Shown piece by piece: positions 47,644-57,235 of a stretch of DNA of 64,000 nucleotides (its first letter is position 1; each line of letters begins with the position of its first letter). The notes beneath the pieces were generated by a model. It did not search any database, was not told the origin of the DNA, and was given only the letters and a program-made list of their open reading frames with translations. The DNA is from Kofleriaceae bacterium (GTDB lineage Bacteria; Myxococcota_A; Polyangia; Haliangiales; Haliangiaceae). Location of the stretch: the NCBI GenBank assembly GCA_018057825.1, contig JAGPCY010000005.1:1-64000 (forward strand). Reading direction: 5' to 3'. The position numbers were made by a program, and so were the translations under genes.

Positions 47644-48821
47644 CCACCGACGTCGCGGCCCGGGTCGCGGCGGCGCGCGGCGGCCGCCTGCGCCGCGTGC
47701 GGGTCACGCTGCGCGTCGCGCTGCGCATGATGCTGCACGACAAGTCCAAGCTGGTCGGCACGACCTTGGGCGTGGTGTTCGCGGTCGTGCTGGCCGCGCA
47801 GCAGCTCGGCGTGTTGTTCGGCCTCCTGCAGAAGAACACGATGTTCGTCGACAACGCCGGCGCCGACCTGTGGCTGGTGCCACCGGGCACGACCCAGGCC
47901 AGCCCCGGGCAGCGCATGTCGACCGCGCTCCTCGATCAGGCCCGGGCCACGCCCGGCGTGGCATCGGCCTCGGCGCTGATCATGGTCGGCACCTCGGTCA
48001 GCAAGCCCGGCGGCGGCAGCGAGGCGATCACGCTGGTCGGCTTCGAGCTGGCCACCGCGCTCGGCGGGCCGTGGAACGTGGTGGCCGGCGACGTCGCCGC
48101 CCTGGCCGGCCCCGACGCGGTCTTCTTCGAGGACGCCCAGCGCGAGAACTTCGGCGGGCTCAACCTGGGCAGCGTGCGCGAGGTCGGCGGTCAGCAGGTG
48201 CGCGCGGTCGGCTTCACCTGGGGCCTGCAGCCGTTCGGCCCACCGTACGCGTTCGCCGACCTCGACCTGGCCCGCGAGCTGGGCGACGTGCCGACCGACG
48301 AGCTTTCGTTCGTCCTGATCAAGCTCGCGCCGGGCGTCGATCGCGCCGCGGTCGCCGCCGACCTGGCCCGGCGTTGCCCGACCGCGACCGTGCTGACCGC
48401 CGACGGCTTCCACGACGCGATCGTGAACGCGCTCCTGCGCGAGCAGCTCGGCATCACCTTCGGCACCTCGACCGCGTTCGGGTTGATCATCGGCTTCATC
48501 ATCGTCGCCTTGTCGATGTTCTCGGCGGTGATCGACAACCTGCGCGAGTTCGGCACGCTCAAGGCCATCGGCCTCACGTCGTGGGATCTGGCGCTCATGC
48601 TGCTCGTGCAGTCGCTGGTCTATGCGCTGATCGGCAGCCTGATCGGGCTGGGCTTGGTCGGGCTCATGTCGGCCGGGATCCGCTCGGCCAACCTGGTCGT
48701 GATCGTGCCGACCCCGCTCATCATCGCCACCCCGATCATCATGTCGGGGCTGTGCATGTTGGCCTCGGTGCTGGCGATGCGCCGGGTCCGTCGCCTCGAG
48801 CCGGGCATGGTGTTCCGGTGA
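47640..48821 (+). CDS. DevC-like ABC transporter permease (FtsX/MacB fold)
   Basis: A 393-residue inner-membrane permease with one TM near the N-terminus (about residues 38-60), a large periplasmic domain (about 62-270) and three C-terminal TMs (about 280-385). The segment KSKLVGTTLGVVFAVVLAAQQ and the C-terminal half (DNLREFGTLKAIGLTSWDL) are typical of DevC and related MacB-type permeases without a fused ATPase. The DevBCA system exports envelope glycolipid through TolC in cyanobacteria; related exporters handle other lipids or peptides. GTG start overlapping the upstream stop by four bases. Confidence 0.85.
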   Translation: MTTDVAARVAAARGGRLRRVRVTLRVALRMMLHDKSKLVGTTLGVVFAVVLAAQQLGVLFGLLQKNTMFVDNAGADLWLVPPGTTQASPGQRMSTALLDQARATPGVASASALIMVGTSVSKPGGGSEAITLVGFELATALGGPWNVVAGDVAALAGPDAVFFEDAQRENFGGLNLGSVREVGGQQVRAVGFTWGLQPFGPPYAFADLDLARELGDVPTDELSFVLIKLAPGVDRAAVAADLARRCPTATVLTADGFHDAIVNALLREQLGITFGTSTAFGLIIGFIIVALSMFSAVIDNLREFGTLKAIGLTSWDLALMLLVQSLVYALIGSLIGLGLVGLMSAGIRSANLVVIVPTPLIIATPIIMSGLCMLASVLAMRRVRRLEPGMVFR

Positions 48822-49528
48822 GCGCGCTGGCGATCGACGTCCGCGGCGTCGGCAAGGTGTTCGGCGCCGGGCCGCTGGCCTACCGCGCCCTCGATCAGGT
48901 CGACCTCCAGGTCGCGCCCGGCGAGCTGGTCATGCTGGTCGGGCCCTCGGGCTCGGGCAAGACCACGCTCCTGTCGATCATCGGCTGCGTCCTCACCGCG
49001 ACCGAGGGCCAGCTCGCGCTGTTCGGCACCCGGGTCGACGATCGCCGCGAGCGCGAGCTGCCGGTCCTGCGCCGGGCCTTGATCGGCTTCGTCTTCCAGG
49101 GCCACAACCTGATCGCGGCGCTGTCGTCCGAAGACAACGTCCGCCTCGTCCTCGAGAGCCGCGGCCTGTCGGCGCGCGCGGCCAAGGCCGAGGCGCGGGC
49201 CCTGCTCGCCGCGGTCGGGCTGGCCGACAAGTTCGCCCGGCGCCCGGCGGAGCTGTCGGGCGGCCAACGCCAGCGGGTGGCGATCGCGCGGGCCCTGGCC
49301 GGCGCGCCGCCCTTGGTCCTGGCTGACGAGCCGACCGCCGCCCTCGACGCCCACGCCGGCCTCGAGGTCACCGAGCTGATGCTGCGGCTGTGCCGCGAGC
49401 GCGGCACCACCGTGGTCGTGGTCACCCACGACAACCGCATCTTTCACCTGGCCGATCGCATCGTCCACATCGAGGACGGCCGCATCGTCGACGGCCGCCT
49501 CGCCGGAGCCTCGGGAGCCTCGTCATGA
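48818..49528 (+). CDS. DevA/MacB-like ABC transporter ATP-binding protein
   Basis: A 236-residue ATPase: Walker A GPSGSGKTT (about 42-50), Q-loop FVFQGHNL, signature LSGGQRQRVAIARAL (about 145-159), Walker B LVLADEPTAALD (about 166-177) and H-loop VVTHDNRIF. The length and the FGTRVDD insert fit the LolD/DevA/MacB subfamily, whose members power outward transport by mechanotransmission rather than carrying substrate through the membrane. GTG start, overlapping the permease stop by four bases. Confidence 0.9.
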   Translation: MSALAIDVRGVGKVFGAGPLAYRALDQVDLQVAPGELVMLVGPSGSGKTTLLSIIGCVLTATEGQLALFGTRVDDRRERELPVLRRALIGFVFQGHNLIAALSSEDNVRLVLESRGLSARAAKAEARALLAAVGLADKFARRPAELSGGQRQRVAIARALAGAPPLVLADEPTAALDAHAGLEVTELMLRLCRERGTTVVVVTHDNRIFHLADRIVHIEDGRIVDGRLAGASGASS

Positions 49529-50628
49529 GCTGGTTGCGCCGTCGCTGGTACCTGCCGATGGTCGTCGGCTTCTTCGCGCTGATGAGCTGGCAGCTCGGCC
49601 GGCTGGTGACCCAGGCCGATCCGACCCAGCCCAACGCCGCCGACGTCGCCGCCGCGCGCCGGGTGGTCGCGCCGCCGGCCGGCGCGGCCGACGTCCGCGA
49701 GCCGCTGCCCCCGGCGGGCGTGGTGGCCGGCAACGGCGTGGTCGAGCCGGCCGCCCCCGAGACTCGCCTGGGCGCCGCGGCGCCGGGCCGGGTCGCGCGG
49801 GTGCTCGCCGTCGAGGGCGCGACGGTCGCCGCTGGCGCGCCGCTCGTCGAGTTCGATCAGGAGGTCGAGCGAGCGGCCCTGGCCGCGGCCGCCGCCGACG
49901 TCGACGCCGCCGCGGCCCAGCTCGCGCGCGCGGTCCGCGGCAGCCGGTCCGAGGACATCCGCGCCGCGCTGGCCGACGCCGACAGCGCCAAGGCCCGGGC
50001 CGAGCTGGCCCGCGGCGTGGCCGATCGCCTGGCCGCGGCCGGCGCCGGCGGCGGCGCCACCGCCGACGAGGTCGAGCGCGCCCGCCGCCAGGCCGAGATC
50101 GACGCCGCCGCCGCCCGCGCCGCCGAGGCCCGACGGTCGGCGGTGGTCGCCGGGTCGCGTCGCGAGGACGTCCAGCTCGCCCGCGCCCAGCTCGCCGCCG
50201 CCGAGGCCCGGCGGGCCCAGGCCCAGGCCGCCCTCGAGCGCCTGACCGTGCGCGCGCCCCTGGCCGCGACGGTCCTGCAGGTGAAGTACCGCGCCGGCGA
50301 GTACTACCAGCCGGGCGGCGAGCCGCTGGTGGTCCTGGGCGATCTGTCGGCGCTGCGGATCCGCATGGACGTCGACGAGCGCGATCTGGCCAAGGTCGCG
50401 GTCGGCCAGGCCGCGACCCTTCGGGTCAGCGCCGAGCCGGACCGCCGCTACCAGGGGCGGGTCGTCGAGGTCGGTCTCCGCATGGGCCGCAAGAACCTGC
50501 GCACCGATGATCCCGTCGAGCGCAACGACGCCAAGGTGCTCGAGGTCGTGATCGCGGTCGAGGCGCCCGCTGGCTTGGTGGTCGGTCAGCGCGTGGTCTG
50601 CTACCTCGCCGCGCCCGCGCGCCCGTGA
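49525..50628 (+). CDS. DevB-like membrane fusion protein (HlyD family)
   Basis: A 367-residue periplasmic adaptor with an N-terminal anchor helix (about 9-28), a biotinyl-lipoyl-like half (VVEPAAPETRLGAAAPGRVARVLAVEGATVAAG), a long Ala-rich coiled-coil hairpin (about 115-245) with the DevB-style segments GSRSEDIRAA and GSRREDVQLA, then the second lipoyl half and beta-barrel (APLAATVLQVKYRAGEYYQPG, about 250-285). It would link the permease to the TolC-like protein. The ATG overlaps the upstream stop, so the order is TolC, DevC, DevA, DevB. Confidence 0.87.
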   Translation: MSWLRRRWYLPMVVGFFALMSWQLGRLVTQADPTQPNAADVAAARRVVAPPAGAADVREPLPPAGVVAGNGVVEPAAPETRLGAAAPGRVARVLAVEGATVAAGAPLVEFDQEVERAALAAAAADVDAAAAQLARAVRGSRSEDIRAALADADSAKARAELARGVADRLAAAGAGGGATADEVERARRQAEIDAAAARAAEARRSAVVAGSRREDVQLARAQLAAAEARRAQAQAALERLTVRAPLAATVLQVKYRAGEYYQPGGEPLVVLGDLSALRIRMDVDERDLAKVAVGQAATLRVSAEPDRRYQGRVVEVGLRMGRKNLRTDDPVERNDAKVLEVVIAVEAPAGLVVGQRVVCYLAAPARP

Positions 50629-50654
50629 CCTGGCGCGCGTGGTAAGCGATCGCC

Positions 50655-52280
50655 ATGCACGACGGCACGGTCTCGCTCCCCGCTCCCGGCAACGAACCGG
50701 TCCTGGCCTACGCCCCGGGCAGCCCCGAGCGGGCCCGCCTGACCGCCGCCCTCGACGCGATGGCCGGCGAGTGCCCCGAGATCCCGGCGGTCATCGGCGG
50801 CCAGCGGGTCACCACCGGCCGGTTGATCGACGTGGTCATGCCCCACGCCCACCGCCACGTCGTGGCGCGGTTCCACGCCTGCGACAGCGGCGACGTCGAG
50901 CGGGCGATCCGCGCCGCCGGCGACGCCCGTCGCGAGTGGGAGACCATGCGCTGGGAGGCCCGGGCCGCGGTGTTCCTGCGCGCCGCCGAGCTCCTGGCCG
51001 GACCGTGGCGCATGCGGATCAACGCCGCGACCATGCTCGGCCAGAGCAAGACCTGCCACCAGGCCGAGATCGACAGCGCCTGTGAGCTCATCGACTTTCT
51101 GCGCTGGAACGTCCACTTCGCGGCCAAGCTGTACGCCGAGCAGCCGGTGTCGGGGCCGGGCATGTGGAACCAGAGCGAGCTGCGGCCCCTCGAGGGCTTC
51201 ACCTTCGCGCTGACGCCGTTCAACTTCACCGCGATCGCCGGCAATCTGCCGTGCGCGCCGGCGCTCATGGGCAACACCGTGGTGTGGAAGCCGTCGGAGA
51301 ACCAGATGCTGGCGGCCTGGCACACCATGCTGCTGCTCGAGGAGGCCGGCCTGCCGCCCGGCGTGATCAACCTGGTGCCCGGGCTCGGCCACGAGCTGGC
51401 GCCGGCGGCGGTCGCCCACCGCGACCTGGCCGCGATCCACTTCACCGGGTCGACCGCGATCTTCCGGTCGCTGTGGAAGCAGGTCGCCGGCAACCTCGAG
51501 CACTACAAGAGCTTCCCCCGCCTGGTCGGCGAGACCGGCGGCAAGGACTTCATCGTCGCCCACCCGTCGGCCGATCCGGCGGCGCTGGCCACCGCGATCG
51601 TCCGCGGCAGCTTCGAGTACCAGGGCCAGAAGTGCTCGGCGGCGTCGCGGGTCTACGTCGCGGCCAGCGTGTGGAAGGCGATGGTCGATCGCCTGGTCGC
51701 CGACACCGAGGGCCTGCGCATGGGCGACGTCCGCGACTACGGCAACTTCGTCGGCGCGGTGATCAAGCAGGCGGCCTTCGATCGCCACCGCGCCGCCATC
51801 GAGTCGGCCCGCGTCACCCCGGGCATGCAGGTCCTGGTCGGCGGCCAGTGCGACGATCGCGACGGCTACTTCGTGCGCCCGACCGTGCTCACTACCGAGG
51901 ATCCGATGGTGGCGCACATGCAGGACGAGTTCTTCGGACCGATCGTGACCATCCACGTCTATCCCGATCACGCCTGGGACGAGGTGTTGAGCCTGGTCGA
52001 TCGGACCTCGCCTTACGCGCTGACCGGCGCGGTGTTCGCGCGCGAGCGCACCGCTCTGGTCGAGGCCACGACGCGCCTGCGCCACGCCGCCGGCAACTTC
52101 TACCTGAACGACAAACCGACCGGCGCGGTGGTCGGACAGCAGCCCTTCGGCGGCGCCCGGGCCTCCGGCACCGACGACAAGGCCGGCTCGGCGCTGAACC
52201 TCCTGCGCTTCACCGCGGCCCGCACGATCAAGGAGACCTTCGTGCCGCCGACCGACTACCGCTACCCGTTTTTGGCCTGA
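50655..52280 (+). CDS. pruA: L-glutamate gamma-semialdehyde (P5C) dehydrogenase
   Basis: NAD-dependent aldehyde dehydrogenase of proline catabolism that oxidises glutamate semialdehyde to glutamate. 541 residues, the length of the stand-alone ALDH4-type enzyme. Visible are FTFALTPFNFTAIAGNLPCAPALMGNTVVWKPSE (about 180-213, oxyanion Asn and NAD site), IHFTGSTAIF (about 258-267), ETGGKDF (about 292-298), the catalytic Cys in QGQKCSA (about 322-328) and EEFFGP-type QDEFFGPIVTIHVY (about 421-434). There is no PutA domain upstream; a stand-alone proline dehydrogenase should be elsewhere. Confidence 0.94.
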   Translation: MHDGTVSLPAPGNEPVLAYAPGSPERARLTAALDAMAGECPEIPAVIGGQRVTTGRLIDVVMPHAHRHVVARFHACDSGDVERAIRAAGDARREWETMRWEARAAVFLRAAELLAGPWRMRINAATMLGQSKTCHQAEIDSACELIDFLRWNVHFAAKLYAEQPVSGPGMWNQSELRPLEGFTFALTPFNFTAIAGNLPCAPALMGNTVVWKPSENQMLAAWHTMLLLEEAGLPPGVINLVPGLGHELAPAAVAHRDLAAIHFTGSTAIFRSLWKQVAGNLEHYKSFPRLVGETGGKDFIVAHPSADPAALATAIVRGSFEYQGQKCSAASRVYVAASVWKAMVDRLVADTEGLRMGDVRDYGNFVGAVIKQAAFDRHRAAIESARVTPGMQVLVGGQCDDRDGYFVRPTVLTTEDPMVAHMQDEFFGPIVTIHVYPDHAWDEVLSLVDRTSPYALTGAVFARERTALVEATTRLRHAAGNFYLNDKPTGAVVGQQPFGGARASGTDDKAGSALNLLRFTAARTIKETFVPPTDYRYPFLA

Positions 52281-52393
52281 GCCGGGGTGGTCGCATGCGA
52301 CGGGCGCTGCGACCGCCGCGCCCCGGTCGCACGGGCGGCCTTACCGCGTCCTACGCGGCGTGGTGAGGGCTCGCGGCTGGTCTCGGACGTGCT

Positions 52394-52399
52394 TACGCT
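52394..52399 (+). promoter_or_regulatory. -10 box TACGCT, 8 nt before ATG of the 52408 gene
   Basis: TACGCT, then 8 nt, then the ATG at 52408. Confidence 0.45.
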
Positions 52400-52407
52400 C
52401 TCCGGCG

Positions 52408-55224
52408 ATGAAGGGATCTCGGCTCGCCGTCCTCGCGCTCGCCTTGGCCGCCGTCGGGGCGCTCGGCTGGTATCTGTTCGGACGCGGGGACGGTCGGGCG
52501 CCGCGCCCGGCCGCGGGCGGTCCGCCGTCGCCTGGCGCGGTCGCGGCCAAGCCGCCGGCCGGGGGCGCGGCGGCCCCCAGCGGGCCCGGGCCGTCGCTGT
52601 CGCGCGGCACCGATCCCGACGGCCCGCTCCTGCTCGAGGGCCAGGTCCTCGACGAGCGCGACCAGCCGGTGGCCGGCGCCGAGGTGTGGATCTCGTCGTC
52701 GCCGCCGCGCACCGCGACCTCGGAGGCCGACGGCACCTTCACGTTCGACAAGCTGCTCGGCCGGACCTACGCGGTCGGCGCGCGCGCCGGCGAGCTGGTC
52801 GGCGGGCCGGTCCAGACCCGGGTCACGGCCGAGGCCGAGCCGGTCGTCATCCGCCTGCGCGCGGGCGCGACCGTGATCGTCACGGTGCGCGACGCCGAGC
52901 GCGACCGTCCCGTGGCCGACGCCACGGTCACCCTCGAGCGCACCAGCCGGCAGACCGCCACCAGCGGCGCCGACGGCGTCGCGCGCCTCACCGGGATCGG
53001 CGATGGCTGGGTGGTCGTGACCGCGACCGCCCCCGGCTACGCCCTGGGCAGCGCCTACGCGGTGATCGGCAAGAGCCAGCGCACCGTCGAGCTGACCCTG
53101 GCCTTGCGGGCCGGGGTGGCGGTCAGCGGCGTGGTCGTCGACGACGCGGGTGCGCCGATCGCCGGGGCCAAGGTCTGGCCGAAGAACGCGTCGACCTGGG
53201 AGCTCGTCGACGGTGAGGACCACGCGGTCACCTCCGACGCCAAGGGCGCCTTCACGATCGCCGCGGTGGCGCCCGGCTCGTATCGGCTGGTCGCCCTGGA
53301 CGAGGTCCACGCCCGCGGCCAGAGCGAGCTGGTGACGGTGACCGCCGGCCAGCCGACCACCGGCGTGCGCATCGTCTTGCCGGCGGCCGGGCGAATCAGC
53401 GGCGTGGTGGTCGACGGCGCCGGCGCCCCGTCGCCCTACGCGACGGTCCGGGTCAGCGGCACGACGTGGTCCGCCGACATGGTCAATCATCAGGTCGCGG
53501 CCGACGATCGCGGGCAGTTCGTGGTCGACGGGATGCCGCGGCAGGCGCTGCGCATCCGCGCCGAGTCCGAGCAGGCCGCGTCGACCGCGGTCGCGGTCGA
53601 TCTGACCGGGGTCGCCGAGCGCAAGGACCTGCGCCTGGTGCTCGATCAGACCGGCACGATCAGCGGCGTGGTGGTCGACAGCGCCGGTCAGCCGGTGCCC
53701 GAGGCCTCGGTGACCGCGGTGCCAGACTTCCTGGCCGACGATCGGCGCGGTGACGATCTGATCCTGGCGTCGTCGACCGCGGCCACCACCGACGGCGGCG
53801 GTCGCTTCGTCTTGCGCGGCCTCGAGGACGGCAGCTACCGGTTGTCGGCGTCGCGGGCCGGCCACGGCGAGCGCCAGGCCTGGGGCGGCGACGCCACCCC
53901 GGTGCGCACCGGCGCCACCGACGTTCGCCTGGTGCTGCCGACGCCCGGGGGCGTGCGCGGCACGATCGTCCTCGCCGGCGGCGGTGCGCCCGAGCTGGCG
54001 GTGGTCGCCGCCGGGTGGGAGCACCGGGTCACGACCAAGGACGGCGACTTCGAGCTGACCGGCATGAACCCGGGGCCCTACGATCTGCGGGTGACCGGGG
54101 CCGACTTCGCGGAGGTCGGCAGAGGCGATGTGATCGTCAAGGCCGGCGAGATCGTTGACGTCGGCAAGATCACGGTCACCGCGGGGCGGCGCGCGAGCGG
54201 TCGCGTCGTCGACGACAAGGGCGCGCCGGTCGCCGGGGCCAAGGTCCTGGTCGGCAAGATGCTGTTCGGCGACGGCGCCGCGACCGCCGCCGATCCCAAC
54301 GACAGCGCCGGCCAGGCCGGGCTGCGCACCGCGACCACGAGCGACGACGGCAGCTTCGTGGTCCGGGGCCTGGGCAAGGACCGCGCGATCTTGCTCGCCG
54401 AGCACCCGGAGCGGGGGCGCTCGGTCTCCCTCGAGGTGCCGCCCGGCACCGCCGACGTGAGCGGTCTGGTCGTCAAGCTGCGCGGCTTCGGCAAGGTCAC
54501 CGGCCGGGTCACCCGCAAGGGCGAGCCGGTCGGCGGCGCCACCATCAACGCCGCGCCGGCCGGCTCGTCGGGCCAGGCGGTGTTCGTCCAGGCCGGCGCC
54601 GACGGCACCTTCGTCCTCGACAAGGTCCCGGCGGGCCCGACCGCGATCCAGGCCATGCGCACCCAGATGATGTCGGCCACCTCGGCGTCGCGGACGATCA
54701 CCGTGGTCGCCGGCGAGACCGTCGACGGCTCGATCGACATGCCGGCGGGCGACGTCAACCTCCTGGCCAAGGTCGAGCCCAAGCCGGGCGCCACGATCAA
54801 CGCCGCGACGATGATGCTGTTTCGGGGCGCGTTCGCGGCGGACAACGCCCGCCACCTGATGGACGCCTACCTGTCGGCCCGGGGGACCGACGGCGCCGCC
54901 GGCATGGAGAACTGGCTCGGCACGCCGACCTTCCCGACCTTCCGCGAGCTGGTCCCCGGTCGGTACACGCTGTGTGCCATCCCGATCACTGGCAACATCT
55001 TCGACCAGCAGTTCAGTCAGCGGATCCAGGCCAACTTCGAGCTCCTGGCCGCGGTGTGCAGCGCGGTCACGGTCACCCCGAGCCCGACCGAGCAGACCAA
55101 GGTCATGGTGTTGCCGGAGATGAACCCGCTGCCGCCGCCCGCCGGCGAGGGCGTCGACGCCGGGGCCGCGGTCGACGGCGGCGCGGTCGGCCCCGACGCG
55201 GCTGGCCCCGACGCCGGGCCGTGA
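52408..55224 (+). CDS. Large envelope protein of carboxypeptidase-regulatory-like (CarboxypepD_reg) repeats
   Basis: A 938-residue protein: N-terminal signal anchor (MKGSRLAVLALALAAVGALGWYLF), a Pro/Ala/Gly linker (about 30-70), then about nine tandem beta-sandwich repeats of roughly 85-95 residues. Each shows the family rhythm of a V-V-D-x-x-G-x-P-V-x-G-A strand turn (for example VVDDAGAPIAGAKV and VVDSAGQPVPEASV), a D-G-x-F strand and a Y-x-L/V-x-A ending. A final alpha/beta part with two or three cysteines ends in an Ala/Asp/Gly-rich tail. This is a prealbumin-like scaffold on the cell surface; no catalytic domain is seen. Likely a structural or adhesive protein. Confidence 0.85.
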   Translation: MKGSRLAVLALALAAVGALGWYLFGRGDGRAPRPAAGGPPSPGAVAAKPPAGGAAAPSGPGPSLSRGTDPDGPLLLEGQVLDERDQPVAGAEVWISSSPPRTATSEADGTFTFDKLLGRTYAVGARAGELVGGPVQTRVTAEAEPVVIRLRAGATVIVTVRDAERDRPVADATVTLERTSRQTATSGADGVARLTGIGDGWVVVTATAPGYALGSAYAVIGKSQRTVELTLALRAGVAVSGVVVDDAGAPIAGAKVWPKNASTWELVDGEDHAVTSDAKGAFTIAAVAPGSYRLVALDEVHARGQSELVTVTAGQPTTGVRIVLPAAGRISGVVVDGAGAPSPYATVRVSGTTWSADMVNHQVAADDRGQFVVDGMPRQALRIRAESEQAASTAVAVDLTGVAERKDLRLVLDQTGTISGVVVDSAGQPVPEASVTAVPDFLADDRRGDDLILASSTAATTDGGGRFVLRGLEDGSYRLSASRAGHGERQAWGGDATPVRTGATDVRLVLPTPGGVRGTIVLAGGGAPELAVVAAGWEHRVTTKDGDFELTGMNPGPYDLRVTGADFAEVGRGDVIVKAGEIVDVGKITVTAGRRASGRVVDDKGAPVAGAKVLVGKMLFGDGAATAADPNDSAGQAGLRTATTSDDGSFVVRGLGKDRAILLAEHPERGRSVSLEVPPGTADVSGLVVKLRGFGKVTGRVTRKGEPVGGATINAAPAGSSGQAVFVQAGADGTFVLDKVPAGPTAIQAMRTQMMSATSASRTITVVAGETVDGSIDMPAGDVNLLAKVEPKPGATINAATMMLFRGAFAADNARHLMDAYLSARGTDGAAGMENWLGTPTFPTFRELVPGRYTLCAIPITGNIFDQQFSQRIQANFELLAAVCSAVTVTPSPTEQTKVMVLPEMNPLPPPAGEGVDAGAAVDGGAVGPDAAGPDAGP

Positions 55225-55239
55225 TCCCGCCGGCCCCGA

Positions 55240-55437
55240 TCACCCCGCGGCGCGCACGAAGCTGACGAAGGCCATCGCCGGTCGGCGCGACGACTCGGTC
55301 ACGACGAAGCGGATGCCGTCGAAGGACCAGCCGGCGCCGACCTCGCGGTTGACCACCTCCTCGAGGGTCTCGGCGGTGACCGGCGCGACCTCGACGAACT
55401 TGTAGACCACCGCGGGTCCGGTCGGCGCCCCGGTCAC
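55240..55437 (-). CDS. Small DUF4177-like protein
   Basis: A 65-residue protein with the compact beta-alpha-beta-beta pattern of DUF4177: YKFVEVAPVTAETLEEVVNREVGAGWSFDGIRFVV followed by a last strand AMAFVSFVRA. Function of the family is unknown. The GTG start at 55437 overlaps the stop of the upstream ceramidase-like gene by four bases (GTGA), so the two are translationally coupled. It is separated by 15 bp from the convergent repeat-protein gene. Confidence 0.7.
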   Translation of the reverse strand: MTGAPTGPAVVYKFVEVAPVTAETLEEVVNREVGAGWSFDGIRFVVTESSRRPAMAFVSFVRAAG

Positions 55438-57152
55438 GGCCGCCACGCCACCAGGTCGAGCAGCGGATGGACGACGTGGCGCTCGACGTCGGGGCCAAGC
55501 GAGTAGGTCTCCTCGTAGTGATCGCCGTCGGCCTCGTCGAGATACGGCGAGGTCGTCGACAGCACGTAGTTGTAGCGCGGCACGATGTAGCCGCAGTAGT
55601 CCATGGCCAGGCCGGCCACCAGCGGGTAGCGCACGCCGGGGTTGGCCAGCATCAGGTCGCGCAGGTACGGCGGCAGCGGCGCGGTCGACAGGTCGGGGCT
55701 GTTGGGCTTGTCGGCGTCGAGGAGCGGCCAGCCCCAGCTCCACGAGCCGTCGTAGCCGCCGACCCACAGCTCGGGGTGGAGCTCGCCCGGCACGGTGATG
55801 AGCGCGAGCGGGCCGACCTGGAGGTAGGTCGCGCGCATCGGGATCCACGGCTCGTTGCCGACGTCGACCGGCTGGGCGGGGTCCCAGCCGGCCAGCGGGT
55901 GTGGGGCCAGGAGGTTCAGGAGAAAGGCCGCCTGGAAGCCGGTGTTGTCGATCCGGGCGTGGAAGCGCGCGGTCCGGTACGACAGCGGCAGCTCGGTCAC
56001 GGTCTCGGCCTCGTCGCGCAAGATCTCGAGGGCGCGCCGGCCGACGTTGACCCCCAGGGCCTCCTCCTTGGGATGCCCCGAGGCGGTGATCGGGGTGCCG
56101 TCGCGGCCCGGCACCGGGGCGTCGCGGATCGAGCCGATCTGCCCGCCCAGGGCGCCCTGGACGTAGACCGTGACGCCGCCGATGCCATCGATCGGCGCGA
56201 GCCAACCCGCGGGCACGCCGTCCTCGATCACCTCGCGCACGTGGTGGATGAAGTGGGCCGACACCATCAGGTTGTTCGGCCCGAACGCCGACATCTCCGG
56301 GTGGTCGGCCCAGTTGACGACGGTGGCGATGGTCTGGTTCGGCGGGGCTGCGCGGACGAAGCGCGCCACGGTCAGGGTCGGGTCGAAGATCACCGGGTCG
56401 CGGATGTCCTTGTTCCAGTGATCGGTGCGGCTGGTCGGATCGCCGGGGACGTTCAGGAGGAGCGTCTTGGCGATCTCGAGCCGGGCGGGCGCGGTGGTCG
56501 CGGCGGCGGCGAGCACGGCGTCGACGGCGGCGTCGCGCAGCCGCTGGTTGAAGACCGGGTTGTAGCCGGTGGTCAGGGCCTGCGGGCCCCACAGGCCGAT
56601 CGTATCGACGGCGTCATGGGCGTGGGTCGCGCCGACCACGACGTGATCGATCCCGGCCGCGACCACCCGCGGATCGGTGCGGATGGCGTCGATGTCGCCC
56701 AGGAGGAGGCCGATCGCATCGCAGTAGACCAGCGCGACCTTGGTGTCGCCCTGGGCGAACACCACCGCCCGGGCCTCGAGGTCCGACATCACGCCGTTGG
56801 CGGCCCGGCCGCCGCCGAACAGCCAGAACGCGTCGAAGCGTCCGTCGCCGTCGGCGTCGACGTAGGGCTCGTTCGCCTCCCACTCGCCGTTGCCGTTCTC
56901 GTCGGTCCAGGTCTCGGTGATGTTCGGCGTGAACACCCGCGCGGCCGCGCCGACCGCGAGCTGACCGTCGCCGGCCGACGCGCAGTGGGCGGCGCCGGGG
57001 CAGACGTCGTCGGGCTCGTCGAAGCCCTCGAGGCGGGCGTCGATCCCGGCGTCGGCGGCGGCCGGCCCATCGTCACCGCCGCAGGCGCCGAGCGCGGCGA
57101 GGGCGACCAGCGAGACGAGCGTGACGGACGAGCGAGCCCCCGAGGTGCGCAT
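55434..57152 (-). CDS. Neutral/alkaline ceramidase-like lipoprotein
   Basis: 572 residues from the ATG at 57152, which gives a clean lipoprotein signal ([24 protein letters not shown]). The mature part opens with an Asp-rich calcium-loop-like stretch ([24 protein letters not shown]-type, about 85-110), then a neutral-ceramidase-type domain: [27 protein letters not shown], the metal ligand motif [13 protein letters not shown] (about 183-195), [10 protein letters not shown] (about 280-289) and [13 protein letters not shown]. The family hydrolyses ceramide, a sphingolipid, or related N-acyl substrates; several myxobacteria make sphingolipids. The longer start at 57182 is possible. Confidence 0.8.
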   Translation of the reverse strand: MRTSGARSSVTLVSLVALAALGACGGDDGPAAADAGIDARLEGFDEPDDVCPGAAHCASAGDGQLAVGAAARVFTPNITETWTDENGNGEWEANEPYVDADGDGRFDAFWLFGGGRAANGVMSDLEARAVVFAQGDTKVALVYCDAIGLLLGDIDAIRTDPRVVAAGIDHVVVGATHAHDAVDTIGLWGPQALTTGYNPVFNQRLRDAAVDAVLAAAATTAPARLEIAKTLLLNVPGDPTSRTDHWNKDIRDPVIFDPTLTVARFVRAAPPNQTIATVVNWADHPEMSAFGPNNLMVSAHFIHHVREVIEDGVPAGWLAPIDGIGGVTVYVQGALGGQIGSIRDAPVPGRDGTPITASGHPKEEALGVNVGRRALEILRDEAETVTELPLSYRTARFHARIDNTGFQAAFLLNLLAPHPLAGWDPAQPVDVGNEPWIPMRATYLQVGPLALITVPGELHPELWVGGYDGSWSWGWPLLDADKPNSPDLSTAPLPPYLRDLMLANPGVRYPLVAGLAMDYCGYIVPRYNYVLSTTSPYLDEADGDHYEETYSLGPDVERHVVHPLLDLVAWRP

Positions 57153-57235
57153 GCCCCGGCGTACCGCGGCCGGGCCGGTCATGTAAACCGCGAACCGCGA
57201 CCGGCGCGGTCAGGCGCGCGGTGCGCCCGCGCGGG

